DNA of 64,000 bases. Source: Platynereis dumerilii (taxonomy: Eukaryota; Annelida; Polychaeta; Phyllodocida; Nereididae). Below the pieces are notes generated by a model. It saw only the letters and a list, made by a program, of their open reading frames with translations, was not told the origin of the DNA and searched no databases. Shown in pieces: positions 45,901 through 56,818 of this stretch (position 1 is the first letter of the stretch; each line of letters opens with the position of its first letter). The translations under genes were made by a program, and so were the position numbers. Location: positions 9,868,681-9,932,680 of the forward strand of contig JAPTHN010000001.1 of assembly GCA_026936325.1 (NCBI GenBank), in the 5' to 3' direction.

Positions 45901-46745
45901 TTTAACTCAGTTGGCAGCTCAGTTGGTAGCTCAGTTGGTAGCCCAGTTGGTAGCTCAGTGATAGCTCAGTGATAGCTCAGTTGGTAGCTCAGTAGGTAGC
46001 TCAGTTGATAGCTCAGTCGTAGCTCAGTTGGTAGCTCAATTTGTAGCTCAGTTGGTAGCTCAGTTGGCAGCTCAGTTGGCAGCTCAGTTTGTAGCTCAGT
46101 TTGTAGCTCATTTGGCAGCTCAATCTGTAGGTCAATTTGTAACTCAGTTGGTAGCTCAGTTGGCAGCTCAGTTTGTAGCTCAGTTGGTAGCTCAGTTGGT
46201 AGCTCAGTTAGTAACTCAGTGATAGCTCAGTTGGTAGCTCAGTTGATAGCTCAGTGTTAGCTCAATTTGTAGCTCAGTTGGTAGCTCAGTTGGCAGCTCA
46301 CTTTGTAGCTCAGTTGGTAGCTCAGTCGGTAGCTCAGTTGGTAGCTCAGTTGGTAACTCAATCTGTAGCTCAATTTGTAGCTCAGTTGGTAGCTCAGTTG
46401 GCAGCTCAGTTGGTAGCTCAGTTGGTAGCTCAGTTGGTAGCTCAGTGATAGCTCAGTTGGTAGCTCAGTTGATAGCTCAGTGTTAGCTCAGTGTTAGCTC
46501 AATTTGTAGCTCAGTTGGTAGCTCAGTTGGCAGCTCAGTTTGTAGCTCAGTTTGTAGCTCAGTTGGTAGCTCAGTTGGTAGCTCAGTTGGTAGCTCAGTG
46601 ATAGCTCAATTGGTGGCTCAGTTGGTAGCTCAGTTGATAGCTCAGTGGTAGCTCAGTTGGTAGCTCAATTTGTGACTCAATTTGTAGCTCAGTTGGTAGC
46701 TCAGTTGGTAGCTCAATTTGTAACTCAGTTGGTAGATCAGTTGGC
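45901..46745 (+). repeat. About 70-unit array of the tRNA A-box word TAGCTCAGTTGG
   Basis: Twelve-bp units (TAGCTCAGTTGG with variants CAGCTCAGTTGG, TAGCTCAATTTG and an 11-bp TAGCTCAGTGA form) fill about 845 bp. Longer segments repeat as well: a CAGTGATAGCTCAGTTGG-led block recurs at about 46218 and 46443, so there is higher-order structure of about 225 bp. Immediately downstream comes a SINE-A body whose tRNA-like head is replaced by this array. TAGCTCAGTTGG matches the pol III A-box consensus and the head seen at 10963-11160. The frames across it (VAQL or LSYQ repeats) are artefacts of the period. Confidence 0.95.
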
Positions 46746-46933
46746 TGCCAGTTACTAGGTCCCAGGTTTTATTCCTAATCTGGTCAGTTGACTTTATTAA
46801 TGTTTGACAGCAGTTCCAATCATCCTCTGCCTCATCGTTGTGTCCTCCTCCTTCAATTAGTTTACAAAGTTCATAAAACAGAACTTTAAGCATAAAAACA
46901 GGATATAAAGCTCCAATCATCCATCCATCCTCC
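46735..46933 (+). mobile_element. SINE-A body attached to the A-box array
   Basis: AGGTCCCAGGTTTTATTCC (decayed B-box), CCAATCATCCTCTGCCTC, GTGTCCTCCTCC, ATATAAAGCTCCAATCATCC and an ATCC tail. The D-arm/A-box part of the head merges into the upstream array. Confidence 0.85.
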
Positions 46934-47395
46934 TAAAGTTCTGCAAACATTGAGAGAATGCATGAGAAAATTCTGGTGCTTGTTGAGCAAATTTTTTTTA
47001 CACTGGCCCTTGCATTACAAGACTAATCCTTCTGCGATCACGAAGTGGTCTCTTTTTGGGGTGCAGTCTCTTCTTGGGATACAAAATGCACTTCAGGTAC
47101 ATAATGTTGATGCGACATTGTAACTCCAAGATGAAGGCGAAAAATTGTCACAATGGCAAGTTGACTTACAAGGAGTACTTTCTGATTTCTGTCCTGTATT
47201 TCGCATTAAAAGGAGAGGAAGGGACCACTACAATGAGGAGATGTGCCTGCTGGGCACATGATTAAACTTGTTTAACATGGGTTGCGAGACTGCAAATCGA
47301 TTTAATTTCTCAGCAAGGAAGTGAAACACAGAGAGAGAGAGAAACATAGAACTGACAATCTATAGCACTTCAAAATAAAAGGAGCTGGAAGGATC

Positions 47396-47585
47396 GGTTG
47401 ATGGATGATTAAGGTTTATGCTCTGCATGCCTATTTATTCACATGGTATTTAGGACAGGAGGAGGACACAGCAATGAGACAAAGGATGATTGAAACTGCT
47501 GTCCGACATAGGTCCTGATGACTAGGCAAGAACAGGAATCGAATCCGGGACCGAGCAATTGACTAGCACATTTCCCTAGCACCTA
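47396..47585 (-). mobile_element. SINE-A copy
   Basis: TTGATGGATGATTAAGG, TTTAGGACAGGAGGAGGACAC, GAAACTGCTGTCCGACATAGG and AGGAATCGAATCCGGGACC (B-box). The start of the head is missing. Confidence 0.8.
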
Positions 47586-48360
47586 CTCAAAAAACCCTCA
47601 CCTCAATTTATAAGTATCATTTGTAAGAATCTAAGTTGTAAGGGAAAATTAGATGAGATAAATATCATAGTTTATTATCTTCTTCACATCTGCCTTTATA
47701 CTGTCATATTTTACTATACTTCTATGCTTGAAAGTGAATGTACATTACTGTATTGTACAACTCAGAGGAAAATGAAAAGGGATGCTGACAGATAAATAAG
47801 AGCAATCAAAGTCTATCATCCTTCTGTAACTGCACAATCAAGGTTTATTATCCCTCTGCACACCCCTAGGCTCTCTCTCCACTTTTCTATCTTTTATTTC
47901 TGCTATATATCTTGCTCACAATAAACGTGAAGTAATCCATAAAATGCTGTTCATATACATCACACAAAGAGACTGTGTAAACAGATTATGAAAAGAAAGG
48001 AATTTGCATGCAGCTATGTTCTTTGTGTACACATGCTGAATATTGTTTCTGAGGTTCAATATATCCATTTCTACACACACTGTGCACTACACCACAGTAA
48101 ATAGAAGGAGTTGTCAGCTCAATTTTACACTGTCACCTGACTTAACTTTGGCACTTTGCGTCAATGTGATAAAATATTAAATCATAGTATCCATTTTACA
48201 GTTTTGAAATGTTAGATATTGGGCTATGACGAAAGCTGAGCTACCCACAAAATATTCCCAGGAAGTCAGGTATCCTTAATTGAACAACCATCCATTTTGG
48301 ACAGAAATCGAGCTAGATAATATCTTATCAGTTGATTAGAGAAAATATATTAACAGAGGA
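47586..48360. other. Gene-free stretch, nothing recognised
   Basis: AT-rich sequence with no repeat copy or open frame of note. Confidence 0.4.
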
Positions 48361-48575
48361 GGGATAGATGGATGATAGAGGGTTTAATTCCTGTGCACTT
48401 TGTAGGCTAATCTGGCCAGAAGGAGAAAACGGCAATCAGGTGAAGGTTGATTAAAACAGCCATCCAATATATGAGCAGGTGACCCAGCAAGAGCCAATGA
48501 AGAGCCCGATTCGAACCCAGGACTCAACAACTGCCACCGTGGCACGCTGCCACTGGACCAACCCCCCTCCCCCTC
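48361..48575 (-). mobile_element. SINE-A copy with extra bases in the head
   Basis: ATAGATGGATGATAGAGGG, TTTGTAGGCTAATCTGG, CAGCCATCCAATATATGAG, CGATTCGAACCCAGGACTC (B-box) and GGCACGCTGCCACTGGACC. A roughly 10-bp insertion separates the body from the B-box. Confidence 0.8.
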
Positions 48576-48616
48576 AGACAGAATGATGGAGAGACCATAT
48601 AGAGACAAAGATAGGA

Positions 48617-48656
48617 ATCCAGAGAGAGACAGAGAGGAGAGAGACAGAGAGACAGT
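48617..48656 (+). repeat. (GA)n-rich microsatellite
   Basis: AGAGAGAGACAGAGAGGAGA and similar purine repeats. Confidence 0.8.
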
Positions 48657-49209
48657 TCAAAGAAAATTGCAAGCTCAGTCCTCTGAAGCCAACAACAACA
48701 GCAAAATATAAGCTTAAAAACAGACCAAAATGACATATCATCCCAATAATCCTACGGATGCCACATTTCGTTCTAGTCCTAAATAGAGTGGTAAATTGCA
48801 GTATATATAATAATTATATCCATAGAGCTATAAGGGCTAAATAATATTTCTATGATATATCCAACTAGATTTAGTTGTCAGTGAGTCATGCTCTGATATC
48901 CACTCCATTTTACAAACTTCAAAAATGTTACAATATGTAAAACCGAATTCAATTACTTTATGCTTGATGAAATGTGGTGAACATATGAGTCATCTGCTGC
49001 AATATTTCATGACATGAACAGCTTTTCAATATTTCAATTTTAAACCATTTTTATCTGCCTGGATACAACAGGCCTGTATACATAGCATGACTCAACCATG
49101 AGTTTAAGCACATAATATAATTTAAGGTGAAGTGGGCTTTTAAGGTCATAATGCTGTGATGATTAATGTTCTCGAATAAGATAGTGAGATTGTCCTAATC
49201 TGCAAATGT

Positions 49210-49405
49210 CAGCTTGAGAAAGAAGCTTGGAAAAGAAGCTCAGAAAAGAAGCTTAGAACCTAAAGCTGAAGCTTAAAGCTAACAGGACCTGCAACTTGCC
49301 TGAGCCTAAAGCTGAAAGCCTAAAGTTGGAAGCCTAAACCAGGAGCTGAAACCTGGAGCTGTCGCCTGCAACGTGAGCCAAAAAGCTTGGTCTAAAAGCC
49401 TACTA
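49210..49405 (+). repeat. Degenerate AAGCTT/AAGCCTAAA repeat tract
   Basis: AGAAGCTTGGAAAAGAAGCTC, CCTAAAGCTGAAGCTTAAAGC and AAGCCTAAAGTTGGAAGCC form irregular 8-16-bp repeats over about 195 bp, unlike the simple microsatellites elsewhere. Confidence 0.75.
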
Positions 49406-49740
49406 AGTTTCTACGAAATTTTGTCAGGTCACGCTAGACACACGACACCTACTGAGAGCTATACTATAATACAATTGAAATCCATTGAATTTACGTGCAG
49501 CACATGGCTTAGCTAGTTTTCACTATTGATTTTATACATTGAAATGCTCACTATATAGTATATATATACATGTATGTGGCAACCATACGCAGTCCATTAG
49601 GCATTAGGCAACACTAATGGTTTTACTGGGATTTTATTTAAGATATAAAAAGGTAAGTGAGCATTATTGTCGCAGCCTCTCAAGGTTGCATTAGTGACAT
49701 TGTTGAGTACATACAGCATTGCCAAGAATCATATTTTAAA

Positions 49741-50073
49741 CAGGGGCGGACTGGCAACATTTCGGGCCCGTGGCAAAATTAGTCGATGGGCCCCAACATT
49801 CGTATTTTCGGCGTTATTATTTTACGAGGAATTGTCCTTTCCTATACAGGGCCCATTTGCATAGGGGCCCCAATAACATAAACCTTAAAAATAACCTTTC
49901 ACCTACGAGTTTGACAATACTGCACACTCAGTGCACAGTCACAAACTTAGTCAAAAAGACGGATGTTTTGGCTGTTTTCTATAATTTTAATTTCTTGGCA
50001 CCTTGAGTGGGCCCCCCTGAGTAGTTGGGCCCGTGGCAGCTGCCACTCTGCCACATAGGCCAGTCCGCCCCTG
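49741..50073. mobile_element. hAT-type MITE with TATTTTAAA duplication
   Basis: The ends are CAGGGGCGGACTGGC and GCCAGTCCGCCCCTG, perfect 15-bp inverted repeats. TATTTTAAA flanks both sides (49732-49740 and 50074-50082); 8 of these bases would be the hAT target duplication and one is shared by chance. The 333-bp interior has GGGCCC-rich subterminal parts and no transposase. Confidence 0.9.
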
Positions 50074-50310
50074 TATTTTAAAATGCAGGAATTCTGTGTT
50101 CAGTTTTGTTGAGACTCCAACCAGCCCCCAAGGCTAAAATTGAGTTAGAAATACGTTGTGTTCAACCAAGGTTTGATGCTCCGAGCTTGCCATACTGGGT
50201 ATTCACTACTAGGTAGAGACAGAAGTAATGTTGAGATAAAAAAGAATTAAGTGATGCATACAATTATAAGGTATGCAATGTCATGTGCCCTGTTTCTGAC
50301 TCAGAGTGTT

Positions 50311-50516
50311 GGGATGGATGGATGATTGGGGCCTCACGTCCTGTATTTGTGCAACCGATAGGCTAATTAGGACAGGAGGAGGACACGGCAATGAGGCGAA
50401 GGATGATTGAAACAGCAATCCAACATAGACTCGGGTGACCCAACAACCGCTGGATACAAACCCTGGACCCAGCGATTGGCAGTCCAGCACCCTACTACCA
50501 GACCAACCCTCCCCCC
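50311..50516 (-). mobile_element. SINE-A, well preserved
   Basis: GGGATGGATGGATGATTGGGG, GATAGGCTAATTAGGACAGG, AGGAGGACACGGCAATGAGG, ACCCTGGACCCAGCGATTGG and CCTACTACCAGACCAACCC. The B-box is slightly changed (GGATACAAACC on +). Confidence 0.85.
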
Positions 50517-50938
50517 TTTCGGTGTGAGTTCTTAATTTGCCTCAACATTGTCAACGAGAAAGAGCCTCCAATTTTGCATCAGAGTTATTAATAATATGGA
50601 TATTGTGCAATTCCCTTGAATTACAGATTCAATGTTTAAATTTTAGGCTGTACAGAGTTCACATAAATTTACTTTCTAGCCATTTTGTTGATAACTAGTC
50701 TCAAACAGAAATAGACTAAGTCAATTGCTCAGAAGGCAACATTTGCAGTTTGGTGTTATTCCGTAGAACTTTCTGCAGGTATAGTCAATCAGTGTTACAT
50801 TTCATGAGTTCTTGGAAATGCAGTTATAGAACTGCGGAAGCTGAAACCTTTACAAAGTGTCATAACATATTGCTTATGGAGTCTAGTGTTGAATTTTGAT
50901 TAGTTTCTTTGGAGACTCTGGAGACACATAATTGTCAA

Positions 50939-51128
50939 CAGTTACGGATCCAGACATGAAAGTCTAGGGGGGGGGCAGATGGTTTCAGCATTCGCAGGCC
51001 TGCATTACTGAATTTTTTCTTTAAAATTCTGCTATCTATCCCCCAAAACCCCTCCTGGATCTGCCACCCCCCCCCTAGGCCCCTCCTGGATCTGAAACCC
51101 CACTAGGCCCCTCCTTGATCCGCCATTG
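50939..51128. mobile_element. hAT-type MITE remnant
   Basis: The left end CAGTTACGGATCCAGAC and right end, inverted, CAATGGCGGATCAAGG resemble 4393-4548. Inside, TAGGCCCCTCCTGGATCTG repeats. No matching target duplication remains. Confidence 0.55.
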
Positions 51129-51149
51129 TGCACTATGATTACATTTGAA

Positions 51150-51352
51150 ATATTGGATAGTGTGACAAATGGGCATTTTGCCAATATTTCGATTTTCATC
51201 ATAAAAAAATAAATAATTTGTTGCTCAGTTTTGATAAATTTTTTCTTTTTGGGCATCTTGAAATAAACAATTACTTCTTTCATTACCAGGAAATAGATGA
51301 TTCCTGCTGAGGGAAATTCCAACCCCCACCCTGATTATCAAATGGTTACCTC
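51150..51352 (-). repeat. Dispersed repeat R4, copy
   Basis: AAATAAATAATTTGTTGCTCAG, TTTTGATAAATT, and on minus GGTAACCATTTGATAATCAG followed by GGGTGGGGGTTGGAATTTCC, as in the other R4 heads. Confidence 0.65.
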
Positions 51353-51983
51353 CAAACCTAATCAAATACGGAAGTTTTGAGATTCAAACAACAAATACTC
51401 AGTTCCTATTTGAAAGATGACAGTGTTCACATATTTGCTTTAATACTGTCAAGTATCAGTCAAGTAGTTTCTCAAGTGTGCTTAACACTTTAAATCCACA
51501 TAAACCTGAAGATCTGTTGATCAGCTCTGCGTGTGGGCTATGCAATAACAGTGTGGGTCTGCAGCTCACACCATTTCCTGATCTCAATATTCTTATCACA
51601 CAGACTACCCTAATCTGATCAGCAAATATGCAAGCTACTTCTGTGTGACTTCACAAACACAACTAACCTTATATATTCCAGGATCTAGAAATGGGATATA
51701 TGCATTATTACAGTGTGAAAATATAAGGTGAGAATATATGAAAATCTTATGTTCCATGATTCAATGGCTACTTTAATTATGTTCTTTTATTCAAATTTAA
51801 ATATCTAAACTTAATGCTATATATACTTGCAATAAGGGTTTCTGTTATTCAATAGGCTCTGAAATGCGATCTTATGAGAATAATGTCTCTCCCAAAATGA
51901 GCCTGGAAATGGAGCTAAATGACAACATTTCAAATGTCAATATTTCAACAAGTGGTGTTACTCTTCTTTTCTTTTAAATCTAT
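51353..51983. other. Gene-free stretch, nothing recognised
   Basis: AT-rich without repeat copies or open frames of note. Confidence 0.4.
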
Positions 51984-51985
51984 TA

Positions 51986-52337
51986 CAGCCTTCCACTTTG
52001 ATATAGACACAATGAGGATCAGTTCACTGTGAAAATGCATTTCTTGACTAATGATAGCTGATGAAGTGTCTACTCTAACATGGGAAACATAGAGGCTGTT
52101 TGATTAGTCATGATCTAGAGAAGGCCATTTGACTTGTCAAAACTGATTTTAGAGTGTAAATCAGATGCATAATCCTTTCGTTTGGCTGTCACCAACAAGC
52201 GGGATTAGTCTCCTTAAATCAAATTAACATTGAAAGTATTGGGTATGATCATGACAAATCATCAGCATGATGACACACCAAGTGCCATTTTCACAGTGCA
52301 ACAGTCCACTCTTTTTTTTTATCAAAGTGGAAGGCTG
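51986..52337. mobile_element. MITE with CAGCCTTCCACTTTGAT ends, TA target
   Basis: CAGCCTTCCACTTTGATA at the left and ATCAAAGTGGAAGGCTG at the right, with TA on each side (51984-51985 and 52338-52339). Subterminal words (TTCACTGTGAAAATG and CATTTTCACAGTG) are also inverted. About 350 bp, no coding content. Tc1/mariner-type by target only. Confidence 0.8.
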
Positions 52338-52339
52338 TA

Positions 52340-53199
52340 AGTCATTCATCATTTCTTTGCCTTAACTGCGTCATTTTAGAAGGAAGTTAAGTTGTTTATG
52401 AGACTTAATTTTAATTGGCTTGATGACATCCGACTTAAAGATTATTGTTTTTGGAAGATACTTATCATCAGAAAACTTTTTGTTTTCAGCAAACTTTAAA
52501 TAGTATGTAAATGATATAGCCTGCATGGAAACAGATAGAAGAAGGGTCTAAAAAATATGAGAGCCCGTTTTTTTGCAGAAAATACCAAGGGAAATAGAGA
52601 GAGAAAGCTGTCTTAAGCTAAAATGATTTTTTTTAAAGAAATTAAGGAAATAGGGAAAATTTTAAATTAGGCTCATAAATCTAGTCATTTAGTTTTAAAT
52701 TGGGTTGTGCCATTCATTTTGTAATCAGTAGCCTGTACATGTATACTTATAAAAGATGATACGAAAAAAAGAACACTCAACTTGCTTTTGAAATAGCTGC
52801 TTTTTCAAGATTTTACTTTTGTAAGCAATTTGATATTCATGAATCATTCTATTCATATGGTTTGGTGCCAAATATTTTGCAATTCCTACTTATAAGATCT
52901 TTAATCCATCTTTTAGAGCCTTGATTGTCCTTAAATATTGATTTTATTAAGTATGACTAAATTCAAACAATAAGATGTAATTCATGGTCTGCCAACACAA
53001 GAGATAAATTACTTTTATGTTGGCAGCTGGCAGGAGAATGATCTTTTATTTGCTTTAATGACATCATAATTCTAAACCATTGATCCTTATGTAACCTTTC
53101 CTGGAGTATAAACTAGAGTAGACTGACAAATACTTCAGATACCTGACCGGATATCAATGTTATCAATCGATTGGTGTAGTATAAGTGTGCTGGTGAACA
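52340..53199. other. Gene-free stretch, nothing recognised
   Basis: AT-rich; no repeat or coding signal seen. Confidence 0.4.
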
Positions 53200-53362
53200 C
53201 AGTGGCATAAAGTCAATTTAAGCCGTTCAAAGCTGGTCACTACTACTGAATATATTATACAGAATCACTGCTGTGGGTTTGATTTTCTGTATCAGTTCAG
53301 AGCAGAGCAGTGAATCTGTAAGATATTGGAATATTTGAAAATTACTTAATTCCTCTAAAATG
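53200..53362 (+). promoter_or_regulatory. Possible promoter and first exon ending ATG|GTAAGT (speculative)
   Basis: An ATG at 53360-53362 is directly followed by GTAAGTGG, a strong 5' splice site. A first exon of 5' UTR plus the start codon is known in several conserved gene families (for example calmodulin and tubulin). Upstream is ATATTATACAG (TATA-like, about 53251) and, further up, ATCAATCGATTGG. No second exon was recognised downstream in the window, and ATG before a donor occurs by chance. Confidence 0.2.
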
Positions 53363-54700
53363 GTAAGTGGATTCTTCATTATCCAAAATTCGCTTACAAC
53401 CTATGAATTGTTACTTTACACAATCTAAGGTTATAGCCAATATATGAAAAAGTTGAAATGAGTTAAGGAGGGTTGAGAGGAACATGAAATGTGGCTTTTG
53501 CACAAAGATCATTTAATATGAAACAGATTATTAAAATTTAATGATCATACAGGCAGTCATAATGGAATGTCATGATGGAGTTCATAAATGTACTTATCCA
53601 AGAAAGCAATCTATTCAATCCATTGCGATTCTAAGCCTTTTATCAGATAAACATTTGTAGAGATTTATAGAGCATGTACAATTGCACATGCCATGTTGTA
53701 TCATGACAAAGGATTTGAAATACGACACTTGTCTTGCTGGTGCTCTGTGATATGCACAACATAAAGAAATATATTTCATATATTTGCAGGATTTGACTTT
53801 AAAAATCCAATGGAAGCAATCCTGTATTTTGAAAGGATCTTTGTTGTAATGTAACAAACACTCATCCGTTTAACAATGCCTTAATTGTACATAAGACTTA
53901 TCGCACTGATGGAAATGCATGGGGGGGGGGGATGGGGGATTGGGGGCTGAGCTTCCTTGATAACAAAAACTGGGAGAGCTGGGAGAGCTGTGCCCTGCTA
54001 GTAGGCTACGTGGCCCAATGCCCCTCCTAAATACGCCACAAGGAATTTGATAATATGATATGGTTCATTAATCGCTCATGATTGAATCTTGCTCAAGAAT
54101 TTAAATCCGCACAACAATGGAGAAGGAATTATTGAATATTGCATTTCAAATTGCATTTTCAAGTTTTTTCATCCGCCATTAGCATTATTTATAAGAAAAT
54201 CGATTTGCTCATTTGAAATTGCTGATGTACCGAATGAATATAATGTCAGCATACAAATGATATTTTCCTGTATGTTCAAAAATACAAGGTCGCTTAACAT
54301 ACCACATGATGCATATCAGCACATGTGTACTGGGCACATGTGCCAGTGCATCTGCTGTTTACTTTTGAACATTCTAGATATATTAATATCGATATTCCAA
54401 GGCATATGGCGAATGAGTTGCCATTGTGTACAATCATAACATATGCCAGGTGTTGCAAACAAAAACCACTCAGGAATAGACTCGCTGGAAAATGTAGACT
54501 GTATTATCTAAAGTTACTCATTTATAACCTGATAGAAAACTTGAGGAAATCCAACAGTTTTGGTGGAATAACCTGTTGTTTTTAAGATTTGCAGTGGGAT
54601 GAGTTTCATGTTGTGCCGGTTCCCGAAATTTCGGTTATACCACTGGCTCACTGCAACCGAAACTCGAACAGAAGATCAATCTGACAACCGAGTGCTTCAT
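53363..54700. other. Gene-free stretch, weak open frames
   Basis: A polyguanine-containing patch at 53920-54045 (ends TACGCCACAAGG) may be a hAT remnant. Frames at 54089-54439 (116 codons) and 54325-54585 overlap each other and have AT-driven composition; no domain was recognised. Confidence 0.35.
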
Positions 54701-54709
54701 TGTCGTTAG

Positions 54710-54988
54710 TATTTAAATTTATCTAGGAAACTACAAAATAATCCGCAATATGTACGTCCGTTCACTCGCCCAGACACGCGTCTTGCTACTGCATTGAATT
54801 TCCTGAAGGAAAATGATTTTGCGGACTGGGTGCTGGACCGCAGATCGCAAAATCATGTTGTACACATTTCGGATCGACCACTGAGATTTGTCTATAACTC
54901 AACCGCAAACAAAACTTCAGTTTTAGGGTCGGAAACAACCAAAAGGCGTACCGAACAAAAAATATCAGAAGCCACCAATACTAGATGA
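54710..54988 (+). CDS. Orphan open frame, exon- or transposon-like (weak)
   Basis: The frame is open from just after a TAG at 54707-54709 to the stop before 54989, about 92 codons, without an early ATG (first ATG at 54794). Composition is more protein-like than its surroundings (NNPQYVRPFTRPDTR, LKENDFADWVLDRRSQ, ISDRPLRFVYNS). It may be a gene or transposon-protein fragment. No family is recognised and no good splice acceptor borders it. Confidence 0.25.
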   Translation, partial: YLNLSRKLQNNPQYVRPFTRPDTRLATALNFLKENDFADWVLDRRSQNHVVHISDRPLRFVYNSTANKTSVLGSETTKRRTEQKISEATNTR

Positions 54989-55527
54989 GTTATCTGAAGA
55001 CAATTTATGAGGCACAATGCATGGCGTTCCAGTATTTAACAGGTTTTTAATTATAAACAAACATGTCATTGTTATTGTGAAATATGAGCTTCTGTCAATA
55101 TTTTAAAGATCAGTAATAAGTGAGGCTATCTTTCGTGGAAGGCCACTGAACGGAGTAGCAAAAAATGAAAAAATTCATTTCAATTGTGTTGACAATGTAT
55201 CAACTCAATGCTTACCGCCCGCTCCTACCTTGGCACATTACATGTACATAATAATTTATGAAGACCTCGTGTCTTATATAATGTCAATGCGGATAAATCA
55301 GGTAGAGACTTTCAAAAATAATTTGAAAAGTCGAAGATATATGACCCTGTTCAGGACAGCCAAATTGAGCCAATATATGCAACCACGAATGAAAAGAATG
55401 GGAAGCTGGATTTTTTTCTTACCAAGATGTCGTTCAGTTTTGTATCTAATAATTGTATGTGAAGTCTCACTTACCCGTTTCTGCTGTGACACTGTAGTTT
55501 ATCTCAAAGATGTTGCTGGGGAGAATC

Positions 55528-55716
55528 GATCCAGTGGTAGAGTGCTGGACTGCCAATCGCTGGGTCCACAGTTCGAATCCAGCTCTTGCCGGATCACCTG
55601 GGCCTATGTTGGATGGCTGTTTCAATCATCCTTTGCTCATTGCCGTGTCCTCCTTCTGTCCTAATTAGCCTTAATACTTAATGTAAAGTCCCAATAAACA
55701 ATCCATCCATCCACCG
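55528..55716 (+). mobile_element. SINE-A, forward copy with intact boxes
   Basis: ATCCAGTGGTAGAGTGCTGGA (A-box region), CAGTTCGAATCCAGCTC (B-box), GATCACCTGGGCCTATG, GTGTCCTCCTTCTGTCC and (ATCC)n tail. Fuses with an upstream chance frame of 144 codons. Confidence 0.85.
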
Positions 55717-56754
55717 AAGATGTTGTCCTTTTTCCTTCAGTCTGAACTTCAAAATCCATTACTTTTACGACACATGCAGATAATAATCCTGTGTGAAAGT
55801 CAATTAAGTGTCAAAAGTTAAGCAGTGGCCTACATCCAATGTGAGTGAATCCATTTCAATAACAAGACTGGTTAAGGATTATTCTAAGAGAGTTGCACAG
55901 GCACTGATCTTAAGTATAGACTTGTAGCAGAAGAATCCATACATGCATGGAGGTTTAATTCAGTGTCCCTCTGACCCAATTGCCTCTATGGTAATACAGA
56001 ACTTGTCCACATTTGTGGGTAAAATGTAAATTTTTTCTGATCGTATAACTATCCAAAATTACAGCTGCCTGGATAAAAAATTAAAATCGAGAATCCCAAT
56101 GCAATGCTCAGTAAAAATTGAGGCACGGCTGTCCTTACATGTCCTGCCTTAAAATCACAAAGTAACTCAAAAGCTTGTGATCACTTCTGATTAGACGAAA
56201 CAGCACCTTAACTTGTTAAAAACTAACTTTGGAACAGCTTGCAACTTTGGGATTAAATAGGAATCCCCATTATATGTTTGTGATAGTTATTGTTGGTATC
56301 ATTCATGCAGGTTGTTCTCTTTTCCTTTAAAAAGAACTCAATTCTAAAAATACCCAATGTTTTATTATGAGGTAACTGTGAATGATGTTTTTCATATTAA
56401 AGATATTTTTTCTCTCCGACGTCAATAATACAAGAAAGTACTGTGCAATATTATATTTCACTTTACTATTTCTGCTTGATGATATATGATAATATATGTT
56501 GTCATTCATAAGCTTTTCTCTTGAAAATTAAATTTGTAGCCTGTTTTGTCTTTCTGTTTCCTTTTATCTGTCTTTCTTCTTAACTATGCATATTTACAGT
56601 GTATATGGCTTGTATGACCTTCTTTTCTCGTTTCCTCTGGTTCTTGTCTATTCCTTTATTCCTTTTATTTGCACTTTCATTCCGTCCCACCTAAAAATGT
56701 CATTATCTCTTACTTTCTTGCATCCTTATTTTCTTTCATGATTCATCTGAGTCC
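55717..56754. other. Gene-free stretch, nothing recognised
   Basis: AT-rich, grading into pyrimidine-rich sequence from about 56520. Confidence 0.4.
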
Positions 56755-56818
56755 TTCGTTCCTTCCTTCGTTCCTTCGTTCCTTCCTTTCTTCCTTCCTT
56801 CCTTCCTTCCTTCCTTCT
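56755..56818 (+). repeat. (TTCC)n microsatellite
   Basis: TTCCTTCCTTCCTTCC runs with some TTCG units; pyrimidine-rich flanks extend to about 56985. The plus open frame here is a product of the repeat. Confidence 0.9.

Noticed and set aside
45901-46745. CRISPR-like array or repeat protein gene (VAQL/LSYQ tetrapeptide repeats)
   Set aside because: Units are only 11-12 bp with no spacers, in a eukaryotic SINE context; a period divisible by three keeps frames open automatically.
50281-50490. Open frames over SINE-A copies (also 18105-18341 and 48384-48608)
   Set aside because: They translate shared SINE sequence; the same peptide pieces appear wherever a copy occurs.
55230-55664. 144-codon frame, longest of the weak ones
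   Set aside because: Its last third is SINE-A sequence and the first part is low-information AT-rich DNA.
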